From assembly GCA_046350655.1 (NCBI GenBank), contig JAXMAB010000004.1, positions 620,001 to 684,000 on the forward strand: a stretch of DNA of 64,000 nucleotides, read 5' to 3'. Position 1 is the stretch's first letter, and each line of letters opens with the position of its first letter. A model generated the notes under the pieces. It made no database searches, was not told the origin of the DNA, and saw only the letters and a program-made list of their open reading frames with translations. Below, piece by piece: positions 35,045 through 41,752 of the stretch. The translations under genes were made by a program, and so were the position numbers. Source of the stretch: JAEUHO01 sp046350655. GTDB taxonomy: Bacteria > Planctomycetota > PLA2 > JAEUHO01.

Positions 35045-35755
35045 GTGCAGGACTACCAGCGTCGGTTCGTGGACTTCCTCGTCGAGCGCGGCGCGTTCCG
35101 CCTCGGGCAGTTCACGCTCAAGAGCGGGCGCACGTCGCCCACGTTCCTCAACACCGGCCTCATCGACGACGGCATGGGCCTGCTGCGGCTCGGCGAGGCG
35201 TACGCCGGGCGCATGCTCGACGCGGTGGGCGCCGACGGCTTCGACGCCGTGTTCGGGCCGGCCTACAAGGGCATCCCGCTCGCGGTCGCGACGGCGGTCG
35301 CGCTGGCGCAGCGCAACGTGACGAAGCCGTACCTCTTCGACCGCAAGGAGCGGAAGACCCACGGCGAGGAGGCGTCCGCGAAGGCCGACGCGGCGTCGAT
35401 CCTCGTCGGGCACCGGCCCGCGGCCGGCGCGCGGCTCGCGCTCGTGGACGACGTCCTGACGACGGGCACGACGAAGTTCGAGGCGGTCGCGCTGCTGAAG
35501 CAGCTGATCGAGGGCGCGCGGTTCCCGGTGCTCGTGATCGCGCTCGACCGCATGGAGACGGGCCCGGACGGCCGCGACGCGTGCGGCGCGTTCGCGTCGG
35601 ACACCGGCATCCCGGTGGCGCCGGTCGTGACGATGACGGAGGTGCTCGGGCACCTGCGCGCGACGCACCGCCTGCCCGACGCCGACCTCGCGCGCTGCCG
35701 CGCCTACCTGACGCAGTTCGGCACGCCCGCCGCGAAGGCCTGGGCCGCCTCCTGA
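35045..35755 (+). CDS. pyrE: orotate phosphoribosyltransferase
   Basis: 236 residues. FRLGQFTLKSGRTSPTFLNT is the PyrE N-terminus; AVFGPAYKGIPLAVATAVAL and the PRPP loop LALVDDVLTTGTT are diagnostic, along with PYLFDRKERKTHGEE (flexible loop). Forms OMP from orotate and PRPP in pyrimidine synthesis. Start choice: GGAGG overlaps a GTG at 35039, so the GTG at 35045, 5 nt after it, is preferred, exactly as in the yedE case. Upstream sits a GC-rich leader; no pyr attenuator is clear. Confidence 0.93.
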   Translation: MQDYQRRFVDFLVERGAFRLGQFTLKSGRTSPTFLNTGLIDDGMGLLRLGEAYAGRMLDAVGADGFDAVFGPAYKGIPLAVATAVALAQRNVTKPYLFDRKERKTHGEEASAKADAASILVGHRPAAGARLALVDDVLTTGTTKFEAVALLKQLIEGARFPVLVIALDRMETGPDGRDACGAFASDTGIPVAPVVTMTEVLGHLRATHRLPDADLARCRAYLTQFGTPAAKAWAAS

Positions 35756-35763
35756 CGGCCGCC

Positions 35764-35777
35764 GGGCCTCGCGTCCC
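35764..35777 (+). repeat. GGGCCTCGCGTCCC dispersed motif after pyrE
   Basis: Eight bases after the pyrE stop codon; the 14-bp form of the motif. Confidence 0.7.
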
Positions 35778-35891
35778 CTCGGGCCCGACCGCGCGCGGAC
35801 CGGGCGGGCCCGTCGGCGGGGCCGCGGTCGTCGGCGGTCGGACGCGGGGCCCGTCCCGGGGTGCGCGGGGGTACCGTGGGGGCGGGGCCCC

Positions 35892-36866
35892 ATGACCACC
35901 GCCACTTCCGTCGACGTCGCCACGAAGATCAAGGTCGGCATCAGCACGTGCCTGCTCGGGCGCAACGTGCGCTACGACGGCGGGCACCAGCGCGACGCGT
36001 ACCTCGTCGAGACGCTGGGGCGGTGGTTCGAGTACGTGTCGGTGTGCCCCGAGGTCGAGATGGGGCTGTCGATCCCGCGGCCGGCGCTGCGGCTGGTCGG
36101 CGACGTCGAGGCGCCGCGGATGGTGTTCCGCGAGTCGGGCGAGGACGTGAGCGACCGCATGGCCCGGTGGTCGAAGGCGCGCCTCGACCTCCTCGCCGAC
36201 CTCGACCTGTGCGGGTACGTCCTCAAGTCCGACAGCCCCTCGTGCGGGATGGAGCGCGTGAAGGTGCACGCGGCCAACGGGCAGGCGTCGCGGAAGGGGC
36301 GCGGGCTGTTCGCGGCGGCGCTGATGGCGCGGTTCCCGCTCCTGCCCGTCGAGGAGGAGGGCCGGCTGCACGACGTCGGGATCCGCGACAACTGGATCGA
36401 GCGGGTGTTCGCGTACCGCCGCTGGCGCGACGCGGTCGAGGCGGGCCTCACGGTCGGGCGGCTGGTCGCGTTCCACACGGCGCACAAGTTCCAGGTGCTC
36501 GCGCACGACCCGACGCGGTACCGCGCGCTCGGGCGCCTCGTGGCCGACGCGAAGGCGTTGCCGCGCGCGCAGCTCGTGACGCTCTACGGCGAGCTCTTCA
36601 TGGCCGCGCTGACGACGCGCGCGACGCCGGGCAAACACGCGAACGTGTTGCAGCACCTCGTCGGCTTCGTGACCGACGCGCTCGAGCCCGCGGACCGGGC
36701 CGAGCTCGCGCGGCTGATCGACGACTACCGCAAGGGCCTCGTCCCGCTGGTGGTCCCGCTGACGCTCCTGCGCCACCACGTCCGCCGGCACCCGGCGCCC
36801 TACGTGGACGGCCAGACCTACCTCGACCCGCACCCCCGCGAGCTGCTGCTGCGCAACCACGCCTGA
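35892..36866 (+). CDS. DUF523 and DUF1722 protein (YbgA-like C-terminus)
   Basis: 324 residues. DUF523: KVGISTCLLGRNVRYDGGHQ, VSVCPEVEMGLSIPRPALRL and SDSPSCGMERVKVH. Then DUF1722: VAFHTAHKFQVLAHDPTRYR with downstream TPGKHANVLQHLVGFVTDAL. The two domains are often fused or adjacent; a link to photolyase or DNA-damage context is known for YbgA in enterobacteria, but the function is unclear. A TACCGT hexamer (35872-35877) is 14 nt before the ATG, so the leader is very short. It is followed by motif copy 36879 and hairpin cluster D. Confidence 0.9.
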   Translation: MTTATSVDVATKIKVGISTCLLGRNVRYDGGHQRDAYLVETLGRWFEYVSVCPEVEMGLSIPRPALRLVGDVEAPRMVFRESGEDVSDRMARWSKARLDLLADLDLCGYVLKSDSPSCGMERVKVHAANGQASRKGRGLFAAALMARFPLLPVEEEGRLHDVGIRDNWIERVFAYRRWRDAVEAGLTVGRLVAFHTAHKFQVLAHDPTRYRALGRLVADAKALPRAQLVTLYGELFMAALTTRATPGKHANVLQHLVGFVTDALEPADRAELARLIDDYRKGLVPLVVPLTLLRHHVRRHPAPYVDGQTYLDPHPRELLLRNHA

Positions 36867-36878
36867 CCGCCGGCCCCC

Positions 36879-36893
36879 GGGCCTCGCGGTCCC
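36879..36893 (+). repeat. GGGCCTCGCGGTCCC dispersed motif
   Basis: 12 nt after the DUF1722 stop and just before hairpin cluster D. Another variant copy (GGGCCTCGCGCGCCC) lies at 37086-37099, after the cluster. Confidence 0.75.
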
Positions 36894-36901
36894 GGGCTCG
36901 A

Positions 36902-37042
36902 ATCCGCCCATCGATGCCGGTCGTTGATTGGCGGATCCGCCAATAGATGCCGGTCGTTTATTGGCGGATCGGCGACGCCGCGACACGGCCGCCGGACGGG
37001 CCCGGGCGACCCGCCAATGGATGCCGGTCGATGATTGGCGGA
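36902..37042 (+). repeat. dispersed hairpin family, cluster D (3 copies)
   Basis: Copies at 36902-36936, 36934-36970 (sharing a GAT between arms) and 37010-37042, 19-nt interiors with TGCCGG on the forward strand. The 31-bp sequence after copies 2 and 3 (36966-36996 and 37040-37070) is repeated almost identically, so hairpin plus flank was duplicated as about a 74-bp unit. The uma2 gene ends 77 bp away. Confidence 0.88.
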
Positions 37043-37118
37043 TCGATGACGCCGCGACACGGCCGCTGGAGGGGTTGCGGCGGCCGGGCCTCGCGCGCCC
37101 CGGGGGCGGCGCCGCGGT

Positions 37119-37688
37119 TCAGCGCGGGACGCCGCGGAACAGCCCGACGAGGGAGATGGAGCAGCCCGGGAGGATCGGGGCGGCATCCGCGGCGTCCGGC
37201 TCGAGGACCACGGTCGGGTCGGCGCCCGGCCGGTAGACGGTGACGGTGCGCTCGATCGGGTCGACGGCCCAGACGACCCGCACGCGGTGGCCGAGCCAGA
37301 CGCCCGCCTTCGCGTGCAGGGCGCGGGCGCTGTCGTCCGGCGAGCGGATCTCGGCGGCGAAGTCGGGTGCGCGGTCGATGAAGCCGCGCGCCGGCAGCGT
37401 CGGGAGGGTCGCGAACGAGACGAACGCGACGTCGGGGGAGAGCACCCGATCGGGGTCGCGGGCGACCAGGAACCCTTGGTTCGAGCCGACGACCCAGCCG
37501 AGGCCCGTCGCGTCGGCGTGGTGGCTCAACGCCGCGATCAGGCGGGCGCCGACGACCTCGGCGGGGCCGCCCGACGGCTCGGCCGCGTAGAGCGTCCCGT
37601 CCCACAACTCGCAGTGTTTGGGGTACGGGTTGCCCGGTCGGAGCAGGTCCTCCGCGGTCAGCGGCCCGTCGAAGCGCGTGCGCCCCAT
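37119..37688 (-). CDS. Uma2-family restriction-endonuclease-like protein (DUF820)
   Basis: 189 residues. LTAEDLLRPGN start and YPKHCELWDGTLYAAEPSGG; then LSPDVAFVSFATLPTLPARG, DFAAEIRSPDDSARALHAKA and VRVVWAVDPIERTVTVYRPG. The PD-(D/E)XK nuclease pattern is complete: PDVAF Asp, AAEI Glu and the HAKAG Lys. Start: a TACGAT hexamer (37696-37701) ends 7 nt before ATG 37688, so the more upstream ATG at 37697 overlaps the promoter and is not used. Uma2 proteins are a large, expanded nuclease-like family of unknown target. Enclosed by hairpin clusters D and E and by four copies of the 15-bp motif. Confidence 0.88.
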   Translation of the reverse strand: MGRTRFDGPLTAEDLLRPGNPYPKHCELWDGTLYAAEPSGGPAEVVGARLIAALSHHADATGLGWVVGSNQGFLVARDPDRVLSPDVAFVSFATLPTLPARGFIDRAPDFAAEIRSPDDSARALHAKAGVWLGHRVRVVWAVDPIERTVTVYRPGADPTVVLEPDAADAAPILPGCSISLVGLFRGVPR

Positions 37689-37695
37689 GGGCGCC

Positions 37696-37701
37696 ATCGT
37701 A
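37696..37701 (-). promoter_or_regulatory. -10 element (TACGAT), leaderless type
   Basis: Ends 7 nt before the preferred uma2 ATG and overlaps the alternative ATG at 37697, which decides the start. Confidence 0.55.
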
Positions 37702-37807
37702 CGCGGTCGGTGCTGCGGAGGGCGGGCATCGCGGGGCACATCCGTAGACGCGCGAGGTCACGCGGCGGTTGCGGCGAATCGCCTCCGACGTCCCGCGATC
37801 CGCCACC

Positions 37808-37822
37808 GGGCCTCGCGGTCCC
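37808..37822 (+). repeat. GGGCCTCGCGGTCCC dispersed motif
   Basis: Immediately before cluster E. The inverted partner GGGACCGCGAGGCCC lies at 38087-38101 after the cluster, so cluster E is bracketed by inverted copies. Confidence 0.8.
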
Positions 37823-37829
37823 CCGGGTC

Positions 37830-38080
37830 GGTTCCGCCATTCGGTGCCGGTTCCAATTCGGCGGAACCGGACGGTCGGTCGGTGGCTCCACCGCAGACGC
37901 AAACGCGCCATCCGGTGCCGGACACCAAGTGGCGCGTTTGGACGCGTCGGCGTCGGATGCAAACGCGCCATCCGGTGCCGGACACGATCTGGCGCGATTG
38001 GGCGGAGCCGGTCGGCCGGTCGGTCGGGAGGTCCGCGCGCTGGTTCCGCCATTCGGTGCCGGTCCTGGAATGGCGGAACC
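37830..38080 (+). repeat. dispersed hairpin family, cluster E (4 copies)
   Basis: Copies at 37830-37868 (GGTTCCGCCA type), 37901-37939 and 37961-37999 (AAACGCGCCA type) and 38042-38080 (GGTTCCGCCA type, with perfect 10-bp arms extending inward). Both stem classes alternate around the same interior. Divergent intergenic region, so these are not simply terminators. Confidence 0.88.
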
Positions 38081-38275
38081 GGTTCCGGGACCGCGAGGCC
38101 CGGCCCGCGTCGCGCCGGAGCGAGGGGCCCGACGCGCCCCACGATCGCGCGTAGGCTGATGCGCATCGTTCGGGGTCGGAACGGGACTGGATGGGGGCCG
38201 TCGGGCTCCAGGGGACGGGGTACGGCGTCTCGCCGCACCGACGCGCTCCTGGGCGCGGGCCCGTGGAGGGTCGTC

Positions 38276-39358
38276 ATGGGGAAGTTCACGGGGAAGGTCA
38301 CCTGGAAGGTCACTCGATGGGCGGGTCGAGTGCTCCGTCGGATCGCGCCGGGCCTCGCGGTCGTGGGGATCGCGGCCTGCGTCGGGAGCGTGCCGCGCGT
38401 CGCGCGCGCGGGGGACGCGATCCCGCCCGAGGGCCTGCGGCTGCCGCTGACCGGCAAGCAGACCGTGCGCAACGACGGGAAGAACTACTACCTCGACGGC
38501 GCGTGCGTGATCCCGCCGGGGTCGGAGATCCGCATCGAGCAGAACGTCCGCGTCTACGGGATCAACGACGCGAGCCTCGACGTGCAGGGCGGGCTGTCGG
38601 TCCACGGGACGAAGGACAGCTGGGTCTACTTCGTCAACGTGGACTTCAGCCCGACCACGTCGCCCGACAAGATGATGCACCTCGACATGGCGAGCATGCA
38701 CGGGTGCAAGCTGGTGCACGCGCAGGACGCCGCGTTCGAGGGCGGGATCACGATCGAGAACTGCTGCTGGCAGTACGACTGCAAGTTCGACGTGAAGGTG
38801 GAGTCCGGGTTCCTGCGGATCATGACGACCGAGTTCACGTGCCCGTGCAAGGTCGAGGCGATGCCGACGAAGGGGAAGGCCGTCGAGTTCGCGATCCGGA
38901 CGTGCTGGATGAAGGACACGACGTTCAAGGGCGGCGCGTCGGGCACGATCCGGCACTCCGAGGTGCGCGGGCCGCTCGTGCTGAACGACGTGACGGACTT
39001 CGTGCTCGACGGGACCGACCTCTTCGCCGGCGCGACGGTGCGCCAGGCGTCGCCGGCGAGCTTCGCGAAGGTGCAGTTGACCAAGTGCAACCTGCTGGCC
39101 GGGAGCGAACTGGTCCTCGAGCGGCCGTCGGGCGCCGACGTCAAGGCCGAGCGCGTGCAGGTGGAGCGGTTCTTCTTCGAGAACGAGAACGGCGGGGCCG
39201 TGCTCGGCGAGAAGGACGCGGGCGAGCGCGTGAAGGACGGCGTCGACGACCCGACCCAGGCCGTGAAGGCGATCGTCGTGACGCCCAACAAGCGTCGGCA
39301 CGTGTTCCTGTCGTCGTCGCTCCGGCAGCGCGCACCGCCGGTCGGCGGCGCCCGCTGA
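38276..39358 (+). CDS. secreted beta-helix-like protein
   Basis: 360 residues; ATG with GGAGGG 6 nt upstream. The N-terminus is basic (KFTGKVTWKVTRWAGRVLRR), then hydrophobic and ends ARAGD, a Sec signal of about 49 residues. The body repeats short strands and turns: VRVYGINDASLDVQGGLSVH, FEGGITIENCCWQYDCKFDV and SGTIRHSEVRGPLVLNDVTD, with many Cys, consistent with a right-handed parallel beta-helix. Extracellular or periplasmic binding or polysaccharide-acting protein; no catalytic residues assigned. The signal peptide includes one motif copy (38350-38362). A TAGGCT hexamer lies at 38152-38157. Confidence 0.7.
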   Translation: MGKFTGKVTWKVTRWAGRVLRRIAPGLAVVGIAACVGSVPRVARAGDAIPPEGLRLPLTGKQTVRNDGKNYYLDGACVIPPGSEIRIEQNVRVYGINDASLDVQGGLSVHGTKDSWVYFVNVDFSPTTSPDKMMHLDMASMHGCKLVHAQDAAFEGGITIENCCWQYDCKFDVKVESGFLRIMTTEFTCPCKVEAMPTKGKAVEFAIRTCWMKDTTFKGGASGTIRHSEVRGPLVLNDVTDFVLDGTDLFAGATVRQASPASFAKVQLTKCNLLAGSELVLERPSGADVKAERVQVERFFFENENGGAVLGEKDAGERVKDGVDDPTQAVKAIVVTPNKRRHVFLSSSLRQRAPPVGGAR

Positions 39359-39416
39359 CCCGCCGCGCGGGCCCGGCGGGCGGCGTCGGGCGGGCGGGGG
39401 CTTCGTCTCCGGCGAT

Positions 39417-39440
39417 CCGGGGCTAGATTCGTAGCCCCGG
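39417..39440. promoter_or_regulatory. inverted repeat overlapping the -10 of the aldolase gene
   Basis: Arms CCGGGGCTA (39417-39425) and TAGCCCCGG (39432-39440), loop 6 nt. The loop contains most of a TAGATT hexamer (39424-39429). Binding of a repressor or cruciform formation here would cover the promoter about 40 nt before the start. Confidence 0.5.
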
Positions 39441-39479
39441 CGGGGGCGAAGCCTCCGCCGGCCCCCCGAGGAACCGTCG

Positions 39480-40418
39480 ATGGCCCCGCTCGCCGCCCGC
39501 CCGATGTCGCCCCGCGTCCGCGAGATCCTGTCGTGGTACGGGAGCGACAGCCCCGGCACGCTCACGAACCTCGCGCGGCTCCTCAACCACGGCCGCCTCG
39601 GCGGCACCGGCCGCATGGTCATCCTCCCCGTGGACCAGGGCTTCGAGCACGGCCCGGGCCGCTCGTTCGCCATGAACCCGGCGGCGTACGACCCCCGCTA
39701 CCACTTCGAGTTCGCGATCGAGTCCGGCTGCTCGGCCTACGCGGCCCCGCTCGGCTTCCTCGAGGCCGGCGCGCGCGACTACGCGGGCGAGATCCCGTTG
39801 ATCCTCAAGATCAACAACAAGGACTCGCTCATGGAGGAGAAGGACCCGAAGCAGGCGATCACCGGCAGCGTGTCGGCCGCGCTGCGCCTCGGCTGCGCCG
39901 CCATCGGATACACGATCTACCCGGGCTCGGCGTCGCGCCTCGACATGTACAACGAGCTCGCGATCCTCGCCGAGGAGGCGAAGGCCGCGGGCCTCGTCGT
40001 CGTGGTGTGGTCGTACCCCCGCGGCGGCGCGCTCACGAAGGACGGCGAGACCGCCATCGACGTCTCGGCCTACGCCGCGCACATCGCCGCGCAGCTCGGC
40101 GCGCACGTCATCAAGGTCAAGCTGCCCTCCGCGCACCTCGAGGGCAAGCAGGCCAAGGACGTCTACGAGAAGAACAAGGTCCCGATCGCCACGCTCGCCG
40201 AGCGCGTCCGCCACGTCGTGCAGTCGTCGTTCGCCGGCCGCCGCGTCGTGATCTTCTCGGGCGGTCCCGCCACCGCCGACGCGGCCGTGCTCGACGAGAT
40301 CCGCGCGATCCGCGAGGGCGGCGGCTTCGGCTCGATCATCGGCCGCAACTCGTTCCAGCGCCAGCGCCCCGACGCGCTCAAGCTCATGGGCGAGATCATG
40401 GACATCTACGCCAAGTAG
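39480..40418 (+). CDS. fbaB: class I fructose-bisphosphate aldolase (DhnA/FbaB type)
   Basis: 312 residues. MSPRVREILSWYGSDSPGTL, then VILPVDQGFEHGPGRSFAMN, LILKINNKDSLMEEKDPKQA, CAAIGYTIYPGSASRLDMYN, and the Schiff-base Lys region AHVIKVKLPSAHLEGKQAKD, with VVIFSGGPATADAAVLDEIR for phosphate binding. It cleaves fructose-1,6-bisphosphate in glycolysis/gluconeogenesis. ATG 39480 has GAGGA 7 nt upstream; the Met at residue 9 is an alternative. Promoter within an inverted repeat, see 39417. Confidence 0.93.
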   Translation: MAPLAARPMSPRVREILSWYGSDSPGTLTNLARLLNHGRLGGTGRMVILPVDQGFEHGPGRSFAMNPAAYDPRYHFEFAIESGCSAYAAPLGFLEAGARDYAGEIPLILKINNKDSLMEEKDPKQAITGSVSAALRLGCAAIGYTIYPGSASRLDMYNELAILAEEAKAAGLVVVVWSYPRGGALTKDGETAIDVSAYAAHIAAQLGAHVIKVKLPSAHLEGKQAKDVYEKNKVPIATLAERVRHVVQSSFAGRRVVIFSGGPATADAAVLDEIRAIREGGGFGSIIGRNSFQRQRPDALKLMGEIMDIYAK

Positions 40419-40447
40419 GCCGCTTCCGCGGGCCCCCGCCCCCGCGG

Positions 40448-40453
40448 TACGCT
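40448..40453 (+). promoter_or_regulatory. -10 element (TACGCT)
   Basis: About 38 nt before the ATG at 40491, with a GGAGGAG ribosome site between. Confidence 0.45.
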
Positions 40454-40490
40454 CCTCCCGGGCCCTGACGCGGGCCCGCGGAGGAGCGCC

Positions 40491-40823
40491 ATGCCGACCG
40501 TCGGCCCCGAGACCGTGATCGCGCACTACCGGGTGCGAGCCGACCGCGAGGGCGAGTTCCGCGTCCTCCTCGACCGGCACTGGCCGGTGCTGCACCGCCT
40601 CGGGCTCGTCGTCGGCGCGCCGTCCCAGCGCTACCGCGGCCAGGAGCGCTCGGGGCTCCTCTACGTCGAGCTCTTCACCTGGCGCGACGCGGCGGCGGTC
40701 GAAGCCGCCCACGCGCACCCCGAGGTCGCCGAGATCTGGGCCGGGATGGAGCCCTGCCTCGAGGACCGCGACGGCCTGCCCAAGTGGGACTTCCCGCACG
40801 TCCAGCCGCTGCCGCCGCCCTGA
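40491..40823 (+). CDS. dimeric alpha/beta-barrel (ABM-like) small protein
   Basis: 110 residues; GGAGGAG ribosome site. IAHYRVRADREGEFRVLLDR, LLYVELFTWRDAAAVEAAHA and VAEIWAGMEPCLEDRDGLPK fit the ferredoxin-like antibiotic-biosynthesis monooxygenase fold (DABB/ABM). No cofactor site is visible. Cytoplasmic; role unknown. The gene is followed by motif copy 40859-40873 (reverse) and hairpin cluster F. Confidence 0.7.
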   Translation: MPTVGPETVIAHYRVRADREGEFRVLLDRHWPVLHRLGLVVGAPSQRYRGQERSGLLYVELFTWRDAAAVEAAHAHPEVAEIWAGMEPCLEDRDGLPKWDFPHVQPLPPP

Positions 40824-40858
40824 CGCGACCGGCCTTCCGGATGCGACCGGCAACCCCC

Positions 40859-40873
40859 GGGACCGCGAGGCCC
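40859..40873 (-). repeat. GGGACCGCGAGGCCC dispersed motif (reverse)
   Basis: Between the ABM-like gene and hairpin cluster F. Confidence 0.75.
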
Positions 40874-40902
40874 GGCCGCCGGCACGCTCCCGCCGTCGCC
40901 GA

Positions 40903-41003
40903 CCCGCCAATCAACGACCGGCATCTATTGGCGGATCCGCCGATAATCGACCGGCGTCTATTGGCGGATCCGCCCATAAACGACCGGCATCGATTGGCGG
41001 ATC
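40903..41003 (-). repeat. dispersed hairpin family, cluster F (3 copies, abutting)
   Basis: Copies at 40903-40935, 40934-40970 and 40967-41003, overlapping at the GATC of neighbouring arms. All are GATCCGCC type with 19-nt interiors and the core on the reverse strand. Between the convergent ABM-like and tetR genes. Confidence 0.88.
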
Positions 41004-41029
41004 GATCCCGGGGGAGCGCGGGAGCGGCG

Positions 41030-41695
41030 TCAGCGCGGGCCGATGAAGGCCGCGACCAGGAGAGAGAGCACCTGCCGGCCGTAGCCGTCGTTCGCGACGG
41101 CCGCGACCCCGACCGGCCGCAGCAACGACGCCCCGAGGCCCACCTCGAGCAGGAGGTGGCCGGCGACGGTCGCGTTCACGCCCCGCCGCAGGCCTCCGCC
41201 GCGCAGCGCCTGCGCCAACGCCGCGCCGATCCGCTCGTAGGCGTCGCGCACGAGCGCCGTCGTCGCCGCGTCGGCGTGCGTCGCCGCCGCACCGTTCAGC
41301 ACCCGCAGCTCCAGGTCGAACCCGCGCAGCAGGTCCTCGATCCGGGTCGCGAGCGCGACCAGCCTCGCGGTCGCGTCGCGCGCGCCGGCCACGATCCCCG
41401 CGATCCCCGCGAGCACGCGCTCCGTCGCCCGCGCCACGACCGCGGCGAACAGGTCGGCCTTCGACGGGAAGTGCCGGTAGAGGATGGGCTCGGTGACCCC
41501 CGCGGCCTTGGCGAGGTCGCGGGTCGTCGCGCCCTCCGCGCCGCGCGTCGCGAAGACGGGGAGCGCCGCCGCCAGGATCGCCTCGCGGCGTTCCGCGGCG
41601 GGCAGCCGGGGCGTTCGGCCCGACGCGGGCCGGGGGGGGGCCGGGGGGCGAGCCGGGGCAGTCTGGGAGGGGAGCGGACGAGGGGGCTTGACCAC
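41030..41695 (-). CDS. TetR-family transcriptional regulator
   Basis: 221 residues from GTG 41695. After a 35-residue Pro-rich leader, the HTH is ERREAILAAALPVFATRGAE, then ATTRDLAKAAGVTEPILYRH and FPSKADLFAAVVARA. The C-terminal helical bundle (about 90-221) is the ligand/dimer domain. Divergent from DUF2339, with a palindromic operator in the 57-bp gap, so it probably represses itself and the DUF2339 gene. Ligand unknown. Confidence 0.88.
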   Translation of the reverse strand: MVKPPRPLPSQTAPARPPAPPRPASGRTPRLPAAERREAILAAALPVFATRGAEGATTRDLAKAAGVTEPILYRHFPSKADLFAAVVARATERVLAGIAGIVAGARDATARLVALATRIEDLLRGFDLELRVLNGAAATHADAATTALVRDAYERIGAALAQALRGGGLRRGVNATVAGHLLLEVGLGASLLRPVGVAAVANDGYGRQVLSLLVAAFIGPR

Positions 41696-41700
41696 GTACC

Positions 41701-41738
41701 TAGTATGCGCTAACTTCCTGACGTTAGCAAACGCTAGC
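41701..41738. promoter_or_regulatory. promoter and TetR-type operator
   Basis: TAGTAT hexamer at 41701-41706. The inverted repeat GCTAAC (41709-41714) - 8 nt - GTTAGC (41723-41728) overlaps the expected transcription start, and a third half-site GCTAGC follows at 41733-41738. An AT-rich island in GC-rich DNA between divergent tetR and DUF2339. Confidence 0.65.
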
Positions 41739-41752
41739 AAGTGGAGGCGCCC

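Noticed and set aside
37695..37697. Upstream ATG as start of the Uma2 gene
   Set aside because: It overlaps the TACGAT -10; the ATG at 37688 is 7 nt after the hexamer, as in other leaderless genes here.
36902..41003. Hairpin clusters as ordinary intrinsic terminators
   Set aside because: No T-runs follow, several copies occur side by side, cluster E is between divergent promoters, and the interior is conserved in length and sequence.
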